From Ryuthela nishihirai (taxonomy: Eukaryota; Arthropoda; Arachnida; Araneae; Heptathelidae): a stretch of 64,000 nucleotides of DNA. Made by a program: the position numbers and the translations under genes. Shown in pieces: positions 1 through 10,083 of the stretch. The stretch covers positions 12,442,001 to 12,506,000 of the forward strand of contig JAWZYU010000001.1 of NCBI GenBank assembly GCA_038380435.1, read 5' to 3'. The notes beneath the pieces are model-generated. The model was not told where the DNA came from and did no database searches. It was given only the letters and a program-made list of their open reading frames with translations. How positions within the stretch are numbered: position 1 is the stretch's first letter; each line of letters opens with the position of its first letter.

Positions 1-2165
1 CCATTGTTATACTATAACTATAGTTTTTATCCATCTATACAAGGGTTACGCCAGTTACATACACATTTCCAGGGGGTACGTGAAACATAAAAGGTTGAGA
101 ACCACTGATATATATGTTTTATTTTATTCCCATTGTTATACTATAACTATAGTTTTTATCTACCTATACAAGAGGTACGCCAGTTACATACACATTTCCA
201 GGGGGTACGTGAAGCATAAAAGGTTGAGAACCACTGATATATATGTTTTATTTTATTCCCATTGTTATACTATAACTATAGTTTTATCTATCTATACAAG
301 AGGTACGGCAGTTACATACACATTTCCAAGGGGTAGGTGAAGCATAAAAGGTTGAGAACCAGTGATATATATGTTTTATTTTATTCCCATTGTTATATTA
401 TAACTATAGTTTTTATCTATCTATACAAGGGGTACGCCAGTTACATACACATTTCCAGGGGGTACATGAAGCATAAAAGGTTGAGAACCAGTGATATATG
501 TGTTTTATTTTATTCCCATTGTTATACTATAACTATAGTTTTTATCTACCTATACAAGAGGTACGCCAGTTACATACACATTTCCAGGGGGTACGTGAAG
601 CATAAAAGGTTGAGAACCAGTGATATATATGTTTTATTTTATTCCCATTGTTATACTATAACTATAGCTTTTATCTACCTACACAAGAGGTACGCCAGTT
701 ACATACACATTTCCAGGGGGTACGTGAAGCATAAAATGTTGAGAACCAGTGATATATATGTTTTATTTTATTCCCATTGTTATACTATAACTATAGTTTT
801 TATCTACCTATACAAGAGGTACGCCAGTTACATACACATTTCCAGGGGGTACGTGAAGCATAAAAGGTTGAGAACCAGTGATATATATGTTTTATTTTAT
901 TCCCATTGTTATACTATAACTATAGCTTTTATCTACCTATACAAGAGGTACGCCAGTTACATACACATTTCCAGGGGGTACGTGAAGCATAAAAGGTTGA
1001 GAACCACTGATATATATATTTTATTCCCATTTTTATACTATAACTATAGTTTTTGTCTATCTATACAAGGGTTACGCCAGTTACATACACATATCCAGGG
1101 GGTACGTGAAGCATAAAAGGTTGAGAACCACTGATATATATGTTTTATTTTATTCCCATTGTTATACTATAACTATAGTTTTTATCCATCTATACAAGGG
1201 TTACGCCAGTTACATACACATTTCCAGGGGGTACGTGAAACATAAAAGGTTGAGAACCACTGATATATATGTTTTATTTTATTCCCATTGTTATACTATA
1301 ACTATAGTTTTTATCTACCTATACAAGAGGTACGCCAGTTACATACACATTTCCAGGGAGTACGTGAAGCATAAAAGGTTGAGAACCACTGATATATATG
1401 TTTCATTTTATTCCCATTGTTATACTATAACTATAGTTTTTATCTACCTATACAAGAGGTACGCCAGTTACATACACATTTCCAGGGGGTACGTGAAGCA
1501 TAAAAAGTTGAGAACCACTGATATATATGTTTTATTTTATTCCCATTGTTATACTATAACTATAGTTTTTATCTACCTATACAAGAGGTACGCCAGTTAC
1601 ATACACATTTCCAGGGGGTACGTGAAGCATAAAAGTTTGAGAACCACTGATATATATGTTTTATTTTATTCCCATTGTTATACTATAACTATAGTTTTTG
1701 TGTATCTAAACAAGGGGTACGCCAGTTACATACACATTTCCAGGGGGTACATGAAGCATAAAAGGTTGAGAACCAGTGATATATATGTTTTATTTTATTC
1801 CCATTGTTATACTATAACTATAGTTTTTATCTACCTATACAAGAGGTACGCCAGTTACACACACATTTCCAGGGGGTACATGAAGCATAAAAGGTTGAGA
1901 ACCAGTGATATATATGTTTTATTTTATTCCCATTGTTATACTATAACTATAGTTTTTATCTACCTATACAAGAGGTACGCCAGTTACACACACATTTCCA
2001 GGGGGTACGTGAAGCATAAAAGGTTGAGAACCAGTGATATATATGTTTTATTTTATTCCCATTGTTATACTATAACTATAGCTTTTATCTACCTATACAA
2101 GAGGTACGCCAGTTACATACACATTTCCAGGGGGTACGTGAAGCATAAAATGTTGAGAACCACTG
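1..2165. repeat. 129-bp tandem satellite with hAT-type terminus
   Basis: About 17 head-to-tail copies of a 129-bp unit run from before the window edge to 2165. Spacing was read from the recurring GTACGTGAAGCATAAAAGG segment at 77, 206 and 463; one unit near 209-336 is 128 bp and one near 980-1100 is about 20 bp short. Each unit contains GGTTGAGAACCACTG. Its complement, CAGTGGTTCTCAACC, is the classic 5' terminus of many hAT transposons and MITEs, and the array stops exactly after this motif. Because 129 is 43 codons, long reading frames (337-1116, 1106-2197) arise by geometry; I do not regard them as genes. Confidence 0.93.
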
Positions 2166-2412
2166 ACTTAGACAATAACCATTCGGAACGGAAGTGAATT
2201 GCAGAAAACGTTTTCAAGGGCAACAACAATGCCATGAATGAAAGTAAGTCTTTCTTTCATCCCTATACAAACATCTTTTAAATGGAGATAGATTCGCAAT
2301 TCTGAAAGTATCGTTTAATTCTATCGTAGCTTTTATTTCCACCTTGTAAGAAATTCGCAAAATTCTTAAATAAAAACAATTTTCCTATGAAGCTTTACCA
2401 CTTTCAACTATC
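2166..2412. other. Non-coding AT-rich stretch
   Basis: This stretch lies between the satellite and the LINE tail. I see no reading frame, terminal repeat or recognisable motif in it. Confidence 0.6.
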
Positions 2413-2840
2413 AACACATCATCATCATCCTCGAGCAGCCATGGGCTACGGAGGTCCAACCAGACCGTGCAATTTAGTTCTCCAAGCAAGTCTATCCTGA
2501 ACTACATCTACTGCATCTGGCCACTGCACACCAATTCTAACAAGGTCCTGTTTGACATTGTCTGCCCACCGCATCCTAGGTCTCCCCTTCTTTCTGAGGC
2601 CTTTAGGCACACTGTTCATAACCCTATTCGCCAATCTATAATTATTCATACGGGCAACATGGCCAAACCAACGGAGTCTCTCTCTGCACAATATGCTGCT
2701 TAAAGGAGGTTGCAAACTCCTTTGCCTAACCTCATCATTAGTTACAAAGTTGAACCACCTAATGCCCCCAAGATACTACGTAAGCATCTGGAATCAAAAG
2801 CATCCAGTTTCCTGTTATCATGTTTACAAAGTGTCCAAGT
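2413..2840 (-). mobile_element. LINE 3' end (RTE-like), first segment
   Basis: The minus strand encodes the C-terminal tail of a non-LTR retrotransposon polyprotein (2446-2715 and further upstream). It reads RLRWFGHVARM, then GRPRMRWADNVKQDL, ending near VGPP. This is the region downstream of the reverse transcriptase in craniofacial-development-protein-2-like / RTE elements. The element ends at its 3' side in CTGCTCGAGG followed by a (GATGAT)n tail, which reads as CATCATCAT on the plus strand near 2417. RTE-clade elements are known for such short-repeat tails. The copy lacks the endonuclease and most of the reverse transcriptase. A 1-2 nt indel near 2766 disturbs the frame. Copies of the same 3' end lie at 17368 and 26636. 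Confidence 0.85.
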
Positions 2841-2916
2841 ATGGAGAAATAGGCGTATACACCTAAAGACTAAAATTAGCCTGTATAATAGTTTGGTTCT
2901 TTCTAGGGTTAGTTAT
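2841..2916 (+). mobile_element. LINE segment in reversed orientation (5' inversion)
   Basis: This 76-bp piece continues the same LINE copy but in the opposite direction. On the plus strand it encodes RNRRIHLKTKISLYNSLV, which in the intact order (17412-17891) lies immediately upstream of the part found in the neighbouring minus-strand segment. Only about 10 nt are missing between the two. An inverted 5' end joined to a 3' segment is the hallmark of twin priming during LINE insertion. Confidence 0.8.
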
Positions 2917-3171
2917 CAACACAAGCCATTTACAAAAAAATGCGAAATTTTGTTTCTTCAATTTAATTTTTCCCTAACCCATAATAACTACATGGCAACA
3001 TCACTCAGCTTGACCTAATATTGCAACTTATACCAACTGAATCAGTAAAAATTATGAATTAACTCTTATATACAATATTTCACTAGTCACGTTTGAAACT
3101 TATTTTGATTCACTTTATCCCACGGATTTTCTGCCACACAACAACAAAAGTAATTTAAATAAAATACTGAA
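2917..3171. other. Non-coding stretch
   Basis: AT-rich sequence between the LINE fragment and SINE A. No feature was recognised. Confidence 0.5.
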
Positions 3172-3364
3172 TACCCCCTCAAGCAGCTGCTTGCCACAGA
3201 GATCTGACAGGAGCCTGTTAGTTTATATGCCAGAGTAGAAGGTCTGAGAGGATGGCAGGACCTCAGCAGAAAAACGACACATACATCCATGCGTTACCCG
3301 GGACTCGAACCCAGGTCCCTTAGATCAGTAGCCAAGCGCGCTAACCACTCGGCCATGGAACGGC
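3172..3364 (-). mobile_element. SINE A, tRNA-derived, near full length
   Basis: On the minus strand the element begins with a tRNA-like head: an A-box-like TGGCCGAGTGGTTAGCGCG and a B box GGTTCGAGTCC, so it should have carried an internal RNA polymerase III promoter. A body of about 120 bp follows, ending in GCTGCTTGAGGGGGTATT. Other copies lie at 9006-9160 (decayed), 42849-43027 and 56971-57142. The 3' terminal GCTGCTTGAGG is shared with the 3' end of the LINE family in this window. Confidence 0.88.
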
Positions 3365-3949
3365 ACAAAAATAATTTGCAAAAGTAAAATTAATCTATAA
3401 ACACAAAAGAATTGTGGTTTTCCATACGCACTTCTCAATTCAGAATTGTGCCAAATTGTAGCATCGACGCATTTCTCTTCTCCACATACCCAAGAACTCC
3501 TTAATCATCCTTTGCAGGGCCCAAAACTATAAAAAAACATTCAATAAAAATCTTCCAGCACATTCTCGCTTATTTCTCTCTTAAAAGAATATTCACAAGA
3601 AAAAATCACTTTTTTATAACACGTTTTGCATAGCTGCAGCACGAATCACGGCGTCTCTTCAACACAGTTGGTCATTTTAACATTTTCATCATTAAATTGG
3701 ATCGCCTGATACTTTCATTTTCATTGATTTCTTCACAATGTGTAAAAAGACTTCGGAAGTTTAAAATACTCCTTCCTCTTGTTCCATTCGACTTTTCCTC
3801 CTCACCCGAGACTTCCTTCCCCTTCCTGTCTCTCCACATATCTATTCTCGTTCTTTCTTCTCATTAGAAACCGAAGCATTCTTATTTCTTCCTCCTTTTC
3901 TCCTTTCACCTTAAGTGCCACTTCATCTCTTCAGAGCGTTGGGTACAGA
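3365..3949. other. Non-coding stretch
   Basis: No gene or terminal repeat was recognised. The frame at 3779-3979 is a pyrimidine-rich stretch that reads open by composition. Confidence 0.5.
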
Positions 3950-4262
3950 TCGCGCCCCAGGCCCATAAAGTGCATTTAACAGGTTCGAGTTCAAATTGTT
4001 CCAGCAGTGAGATTTATCTCCGCTACCCCCCCCCCCCCACTGCCATCGATGAGAAAGGGGAGAGCGTTGGGCTTGGAAAGGCAGTCATTAATTGGATCCA
4101 TTACATGTGAAAGTTAAGGAAAGTGCTAGATGACATTGAAGGGAAACTCCCATCGGTCTCCTAGCAGCTATCGAATGGGTCCCCTAACATTCTCTAAGTC
4201 TTTGGGGTCCTTATGACCTGGCCATTTAGCCCACTGTGTACATAAAAGTCCCGTTCAGATAT
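3950..4262 (+). mobile_element. SINE B, decayed copy
   Basis: A degenerate copy of the family seen whole at 18182-18566. Recognisable pieces in order are the B-box remnant GGTTCGAGTTC, TGAGATTTATCTCCGC, a poly-C run, GTTGGGCTTGGAAAGG and the family's 3' block GACCTGGCCATTTAGCCCA. It is much more diverged than the copies at 18182 and 25690, so it is older. Confidence 0.72.
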
Positions 4263-4439
4263 AAAACACTCTAACTCATCTCATGAGGATAAACTTTTCT
4301 TTTTAGCATATCTGTTTCTTCCTTTTTCTAGGCATGAGTCAGCGATGCGATGTCCCTCACCTCTGATCCCAGCATTGCCATTTCCCCGCTCACTGAGGTC
4401 TGTAACGCATTCCTCTGTGGTTGCATTGTGCCCACTGGG

Positions 4440-4595
4440 GCTGCGTGTGCAGCAGAGAGCCAGCCACATGTTAACACCCCGGATAAAATTAAACAGTGAC
4501 TCCAGCCTGCCTCTTAACAGCTCTCTCGGGTGGTTTCCCTTGTCCAACCCAGTCCTGAGCTATGAGGTCCTTGTAACCTGATCTATGGGCTCTCT
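4440..4595 (+). mobile_element. Possible SINE B 3' half, very decayed
   Basis: Scattered matches to the second half of SINE B occur in the right order: CACATGTTAA, then CTTAACAGCTCTCTCGGGTGG, then GTCCTTGTAACCTG. The match is weak and may be over-read. Short frames over this interval on both strands (4281-4581) have no recognisable family. Confidence 0.35.
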
Positions 4596-4679
4596 TTTGA
4601 AGCTAGTGACGTCCAGGAGCAAAGTATCATATCTTCCCTCCATCAATTTACAGAGTACCACAGAAGATTTAAGCTGTGT

Positions 4680-4757
4680 TCAAAGCACCTTTTTCAAAAG
4701 CCTTGTCTAAAAGCCTGCCACTTTCCATTCATCTTCTTATAATCACTTCGAATAGAT
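4680..4757. repeat. Left half of an ~78-bp inverted repeat
   Basis: This segment (including AAAAGCCTTGTCTAAAAGCC) reappears in reverse complement at 6095-6173 with only a few indels. The right half abuts the end of a foldback arm at 6092, suggesting transposition carried or duplicated host sequence. The origin of the segment is unknown. Confidence 0.8.
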
Positions 4758-5510
4758 TTTTTCATATAACACATTATCAGAATTCCGCAATAAATATTTG
4801 TTAAAGTTTGGTAGTTTTTTTAGCTGTTAAATACAGTCACGTTTTCTGTCGCTTATGACAAGAAACCGATTGCTAGAAACTTACGGATTAATTGAAAACT
4901 TGTTCCAATGAGAGAGAAAGGATGGACTCCAGCTTCCTTTCAAAGGATTCCCCTAATATCTCTGCCAAAAAATGCACCTTTGTACAATTCAAAATTTGTA
5001 ATAAAGTTTACAAATTTAACTGCGCAAGAAATTGATCCAATCTTATCGAAAAAAGGAACTGTTTCTGCTTTCTAATGACAGATAGGTTTTTCTTCGCGAT
5101 AAATTCCTCTCTCATCTCCGTGGATTCCAACTCATTCTGCACTCTTTTCTTTAGCTCCAGTTCAGTCTGTAAAGATGACATCTTCTTATGCCTCTTGATC
5201 GAAGTTTCTTCCATTTGTTGAATACTTTGAAAGGCCACAATTATCAGATCCTCGTCGCAGCAGAAACGGAGTGAAACTCGAACCGATGGTGTGATTTCTA
5301 CCCACAATTCCATCAATGGCGGCACGTAACCTTCTTGCAAAAATGAGCAGAATTTGGCAATACTTGTCTGACCTTCTTCCTTCGTTCTTGTGTCATTGGA
5401 GAATATTTCTGTGGCTCCGAAGATTCTTCGAAGAAGACAGAAGTTACTGGGTGATGGAGCAAAGGCGGGATGAGAAAAGAAAAGATGCGAATTTAATGGT
5501 GGAAGAAACG
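4758..5510 (-). other. Stretch with an unassigned 171-codon frame (5008-5523)
   Basis: A minus-strand frame runs 5008-5523. Its last third is rich in Lys, Glu and Gln (for example KKRVQNELESTEMREE) and could form a coiled coil. The first third is hydrophobic and proline-rich, and its start lies inside the terminal repeat of the foldback element at 5513. I recognise no family and see no splice-site or promoter support. It may be a chance frame or a relic exon. Confidence 0.2.
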
Positions 5511-6094
5511 TACAGTCGCTCAAAAAAAGTATCCGAACACTACGGTTGATTACAGAATTCAGAAAAAATATCTGGCAAAGATTTCTTTAGAAATTAGTGA
5601 TCTGGCAACCTTCGTGTCACGTGATTACAGCATTCAGGAAAAATATCTGGAGCGTGTACAGCAACTGTACACGCTCCAGTTACCGTTCACAGCAAACTGG
5701 AGCGTGTGCAGTTACTGCACACGCTCCAGTTTGCTGTGAACTGTAACTGCACACGCTCAATATTTCTGTGAGTGAGCCCACACGATCCAGGTCTTTGTGA
5801 GCTCACACGATCCAATGTGCTGTGAACATTAACCGCAACCTCTCCAGTTTGCTGTGAACATTAACCGCAACCTCTCCAGTTTGCTGTGAACATTAACCGC
5901 AACCTCTCCAGTTTGCTGTGAACATTAACCGCAACCGCTCCAGTTTGCTGTGAACGGTAACTGCACACGCTCAATATTTCTGTGAGTAAGCCCACACGAT
6001 CCAGGTCTTTGCGAGCTCACACGATCCAATGTGCTGTGAACATTAACCGCAACCTCTCCAGTTTACTGTGAACGGTAACTACACACGCTCGAAT

Positions 6095-6173
6095 CTAAAT
6101 CTATTCGAAGTGATTATAATGAAGATGAATGGAAGTGGCAGGCTTTTAGACAAGGCTTTTGAAAAAGGTGCTT
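6095..6173. repeat. Right half of the ~78-bp inverted repeat
   Basis: Reverse complement of 4680-4757, located directly inside the foldback element's loop after the arm end ACACACGCTC. Confidence 0.8.
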
Positions 6174-6565
6174 CGAATGTTCAGGAATTGGTGAGAAAAG
6201 TATCACAGGAGTTAAGATTCGTTTCCTTTTCCCCAGTGGTTTCGTCACTAGGAGCCAAAGGGATCGGCCTCACCAACATTTCTGCAATATATATACTAAA
6301 ATATTAAACTTAGAATTGGAATAAATAATCAAAATAATACTTTACATGGATATTTCCTTTCTAAAATATCTTACGTTTTATTTCATTTCAATGAGCTTTA
6401 GTGAAGTAATACGATCGAAACTGTCCTGCGCGCCTTTATTATCAGCGCGAAATACGAGAAAGCTACTAAGAGGTTAAATTCTCGAATCCCATCCTGAAAC
6501 TAAATCATGGGGTACTTGCCTGACATAAGCCACAATATGTATATATGGAAATTTTATTACACGTA

Positions 6566-6695
6566 CAGTCGCTCAAAAAAGTATCCAAACACTACGGTCG
6601 ATTACAGAATTCAGAAAAAATATCTGGCAACGATTTTTTTAGAAACCATAATCAACCATAGTATTCGGATATTTTTTAATATATATATTGCGTAT
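6566..6695 (+). mobile_element. Short MITE sharing the foldback terminus
   Basis: Begins at TA/CAGTCGCTCAAAAAAGTATCC and ends in the reversed internal part of the same terminus (ATCAACCATAGTATTCGGATATT). It lies in the loop of the larger foldback. Related small copies occur at 19300 and 33020, with partial ends at 8781 and 62039. Confidence 0.65.
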
Positions 6696-7159
6696 GAATA
6701 TATAATGCAATGAATATGGAGCGTGTGCAGTTACCGTTCACAGCAAACTGGAGCGGTTGCGGTTAATGTTCACAGCACATTGCATCGTGTGAGCTCACAA
6801 AGACCTGAATCGTGTGGGCTCACTCACGGAAATATTGAGCGTGTGCAGCTACCGTTCACAGCAAACTGGAGCGGTTGCGGTTAATGTTCACAGCAAACTG
6901 GAGCGGTTGCGGTTAATATTCACAGCACATTGGATCGTGTGAGCTCACAAAGACCTAGATCGTGTGGGCTCACTCACGGAAATATTGAGCGTGTGCAGTT
7001 ACCGTTCACAGCAAACTGGAGCGTGTGTAGTAACTGCACACGCTCCAGTTTGCTGTGAACGGTAACTGGAGCGTGTACAGTTGCTGTACACGCTCCAGAT
7101 ATTTTTCCTGAATTCTGTAATCACGTGACACAAAGGTTGCCAGATCACTAATTTCTAAA

Positions 7160-7367
7160 AAAAATCGTTGCCAGATATTTTTTCTGAATTCTCTAATCGA
7201 CCATAGTGTTTGGATACTTTTTTGAGCGACTGTACTAACGTGTGATTAGAAAACGCATATTGTAATATATATATTAGTCATATACAACGCGAAAAGAATT
7301 TCTCATTTATCCCTTAAAATAGAAAAAAAAATTGCTTTTTATCATTCCCTATGATTAAGGGTCAAAT
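7160..7367. repeat. Left half of a ~205-bp inverted repeat
   Basis: The foldback terminus plus adjoining host-like sequence (AACGTGTGATTAGAAAACGC through TGATTAAGGGTCAAATCAG) recurs in reverse complement at 8651-8855. Spacing is about 1.3 kb. Confidence 0.8.
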
Positions 7368-8387
7368 CAGAGTGTGCATATTAAATAATTAATTTATTAT
7401 TGCAATACTAAAATATTATTTTACATTTTTTAATTAAATACTAATAAAAATTAATTTGCAATATTATTTTTTTTATAATATTATAATAATTTAAGTACTA
7501 AAGATGTAACCATCCGTAAGGAAAGATCAATTCCCTATTCAGACGTCATTAAATTCCTCCCATCAAGACCCCATCGAAATTCAACGGCTGCCTGTTGCCC
7601 TGTTCCTCCCTTCAATGCTCCCTTCATCATCTTCCCCCCCCCCTCCCATTATTTTTCTCAAACCAAACGCATCGTTGTTAGGTTATTTTCCAACCACTGC
7701 TTCGTTTTCAAACCACTTCACTGCAATCGCATTACGGATTCATTTGAAATCATTCCCAGCATTACTGTTCCACTTGCGATACATTTTCGATCCCATTCCT
7801 CGGAATCCAATCCCCTCATTCTGTGTTGATTCGCTCGGAAGGCATTTCATCGCGTCTGTCTAATGCTTCATTTCAGAAAGTCATTTCAGTCATTCGCTTC
7901 AAACTTTTCACCACCAGTAAGTTATTAAGCCCTGATAGGAAATAGGTTTTCTCTCCAACCCTTTTTCCTATTCCTGTTCCTTATCGCTCACCTCGCTATT
8001 TATTAGTGAATCAAGTCACTAAAAGCCCTAAAAGACAACGAACTAAATCACTGCACTCTCCCCTCCTCCCCCGGACTTTCTGGAATTTCCGGTTGCTCTA
8101 CAGCAATGGCTCCCAAGATTGGGGACATTAGTTTGTCGAACCGGTAACGAGGGCGCTATTAGCATCTAGTTTTATATAGGAGGAAATTATTTTTATTTCC
8201 ATAATCCCATATAAGGATGCATTACAACATGATATTTATTAAGGGGACGTTAGTTGCAAAAAGATTGAGAACTCCTGAACTACACTTGACTGCCCTTAAC
8301 CGATAATCTATGTATGTTCTTTCTAACTAAGTATCCAAGATTCAGAATCAAATCACCTCAAAAAAATTTATTATAATTACACTGTAA
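7368..8387. other. Non-coding stretch, possible hAT-MITE relic
   Basis: Starts AT-rich (7380-7500), then has no convincing gene. Around 8160-8275 the sequence ends in GGGGACGTTAGTTGCAAAAAGATTGAGAACTCCTG, which resembles the terminal part of the 129-bp satellite unit; it may be a solitary relative of that hAT-type element, but the match is partial. Confidence 0.3.
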
Positions 8388-8605
8388 TTGATTACAGTAT
8401 TCAGAAAAAATATCTGGAGCGTGTATAGCAACTGTACACGCTCCAGTTACCGTTCACAGCAAACTGGAGCGTGTGCAGTTACTGCACACGCTCCAGTTTG
8501 CTGTGAACGGTAACTGCACACGCTCAATATTTCCGTGGGTGAGCCCACACGATCCAGGTTTTTGTGAGCTCACACGATCCAATGTGCTGTGAACATTAAC
8601 CGGAT
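8388..8605 (+). mobile_element. Solo arm of the foldback element
   Basis: Copies the foldback arm from ATTCAGAAAAAATATCTGG through the two hairpins (centres near 8435 and 8480), then the CACACGATCC and TGTGCTGTGAACATTAACCG blocks. It stops abruptly at ATTAACCGG. It lacks both TA-flanked termini. Confidence 0.8.
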
Positions 8606-8650
8606 AATTTTTTACTGATTTGACCTTTAGATTGAATAATTTACTGATTT

Positions 8651-8862
8651 GACCCTTAATCATAGGGAATGATAAAAAGCATTTTTTTTTCTATTTTAAT
8701 GGATAAATGAGAAATTCTTTTCGGGCTGTATATGAGTAATATATATATTACAACATGCGTTTTCTAATCACACGTTAGTACAGTCGCTCAAAAAGGTATC
8801 CGAACACTATGGTTGATTACAGAATTCAGAAAAAACATCTGGCAACGATTTTTGCTCTTGGG
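8651..8862. repeat. Right half of the ~205-bp inverted repeat, with foldback terminus
   Basis: Reverse complement of 7160-7367. From 8781 it contains CAGTCGCTCAAAAAGGTATCC and the neighbouring terminal-repeat sequence, ending without a second terminus. A short duplication of CAAATCAGTAAA lies just left of it. Confidence 0.78.
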
Positions 8863-9005
8863 GATCTCTGCTTCGGATTTTTTAGCCGGTAAAAAAAAAG
8901 TTAAAAAGATTAGGATTTAAGAAACTAATAGTTTATGCGTATTTAATTATTTTTAAATAAATTTATTATTCCCTTACTTGTAATTATATAGTATAAAAAA
9001 TAATA

Positions 9006-9160
9006 ACCCCCTCAAGCAGCTGCTTGCCAGAAGTGTTGTGACATGAACCCTAGAGAGCGATCCGTGAGGAAGGCGAGACCGCAGCAGGAAGATAACCCCA
9101 ACAGCCATTCCTTACGCGGGCTCTTCCATCAGTAGTCAAGGGCGCTAACCACTCACGTGG
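9006..9160 (-). mobile_element. SINE A, decayed copy
   Basis: CCCCCTCAAGCAGCTGCTTGCC opens it on the plus strand, followed by recognisable but diverged body and head (AACCACTCACGTGGCC). It is clearly older than the copy at 3172. Confidence 0.72.
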
Positions 9161-9385
9161 CCACCAAGCAGTAAATAATTCTTAGCTCCTACTTTATGAA
9201 ATATTACGCCTAAATCGACTTTTCTACTTCCATGACATTTTTTAATCTTGATCCCCTCTTGAAATCTCCTTCCACCCCAAAAATGTTTCATGGCTAAATA
9301 CATTGTCCACTCATACGATTCCCTTTTCAATGCCGAGCATTTTCATTATTCCACTCTTTCATCTTTCTCTGCCTTATCCTCCTTC

Positions 9386-9850
9386 TCACCCTTGCCGTCT
9401 TCCTTCCCCTTTTCCCTCTTCCCCTTCTTCTTCTTCTTCTTCTTCCCCTCCTTCTTTCCTTTCCCTTCCTTTTCCCCTTCTTCTACTTCCCCTCCTTCTT
9501 TCCTTTCCCCTTCCTTTTTCCTGTCCTTCCCCTTCGCCTCCTTCTTTCCCTTCCTTTTTCCTGTCCTTCCCCTTCGCCTCCTTCTTTCCCTTCCTTTTTC
9601 CTCTTCTTCCCTTTCCCCTCCTCCTTCCCCCTTCTTTCTTCCCGATTCCTCTCCTTCTTCCTCCTCCCCTCCTTCCTCTTCCTTTCCTTCTTCCTCCTCC
9701 CCTCCTTCCTCTTCCTTTCCTTCTTCTCCTTTCCCTCCTTCTTTCCCTTCCCTTCCCTCTTCCTCTCCTTCCCCCTTCTTTCCCTCCTTCCCCTTCTTCC
9801 CCTTGCCTCCTTCTGCCCTTCTTCCGCAATCTTTCCTGCTGATGAAAGCG
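9386..9850. repeat. Polypyrimidine tract (CCTTCTT-rich)
   Basis: About 460 bp composed almost only of C and T on the plus strand, with irregular units such as CTCCTTCTTTCC. Open frames on both strands (Ser/Pro/Phe-rich one way, Gly/Arg/Glu-rich the other) are compositional artefacts. A mirror-symmetric purine-pyrimidine tract like this can adopt triplex DNA. Confidence 0.9.
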
Positions 9851-9896
9851 TCCTTCTATAAAATCAACAGACAGAAAAAGCATTTAACATAAAATG

Positions 9897-10083
9897 TCAA
9901 TGACTTTTTCCCTAAAGAAACTAAATTTCTCTAGAGAACCAATCAAAAGAAAACGAAACCAATACGAAACAACAAAATGCAGCTCGCAAATAACTCCCTG
10001 AACGTTCCCTTTTAGGTGTTTCAGTACTTCTGTTTTGCTCGAAAAATGTTCTAAAATTCGGTAGCTAACTTTCTTGCTTGAAT
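9897..10083 (+). repeat. ~187-bp direct repeat, copy 1
   Basis: Matches 13956-14142 at roughly 95 percent by eye, from ACTTTTTCCCTAAAGAAA to GTAGCTAACTTTCTTGC. Copy 1 sits at the outer edge of the left inverted arm, directly against the minisatellite. Copy 2 lies in a segment found only in the left arm. Confidence 0.85.

Larger units (their letters stand above)
5513..7232. mobile_element. Foldback Tc1/mariner-type element with nested hairpins
   Basis: Both ends carry CAGTCGCTCAAAAAA(A)GTATCC flanked by TA (5511-5512 and 7233-7234), the Tc1/mariner target. The inverted arms are very long, about 5513-6092 and 6718-7232. Within each arm lie smaller perfect hairpins: CTGGAGCGTGTACAG with loop CAA, and a 26-bp stem with loop TTA centred near 5716. 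Part of the left arm is a tandem array of a ~35-bp GTTTGCTGTGAACATTAACC unit (5817-5945). No transposase is encoded, so it would depend on an enzyme supplied elsewhere. The loop (6093-6717) carries the inverted host segment and a small related MITE. Confidence 0.85.

Noticed and set aside
337..2197. Long reading frames of 259 and 363 codons over the satellite
   Set aside because: The 129-bp period is a multiple of three, so one open unit makes the whole array open. The repeated peptide has no gene-like features, and indels switch frames without consequence.
5817..5945. CRISPR-like direct repeats (~35-bp units)
   Set aside because: The repeats are contiguous with no spacers, and the context is a eukaryotic foldback element.
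9290..9892. Overlapping Ser/Pro/Phe-rich and Gly/Arg/Glu-rich frames
   Set aside because: They arise from a polypyrimidine tract, which lacks stop codons on both strands by composition.
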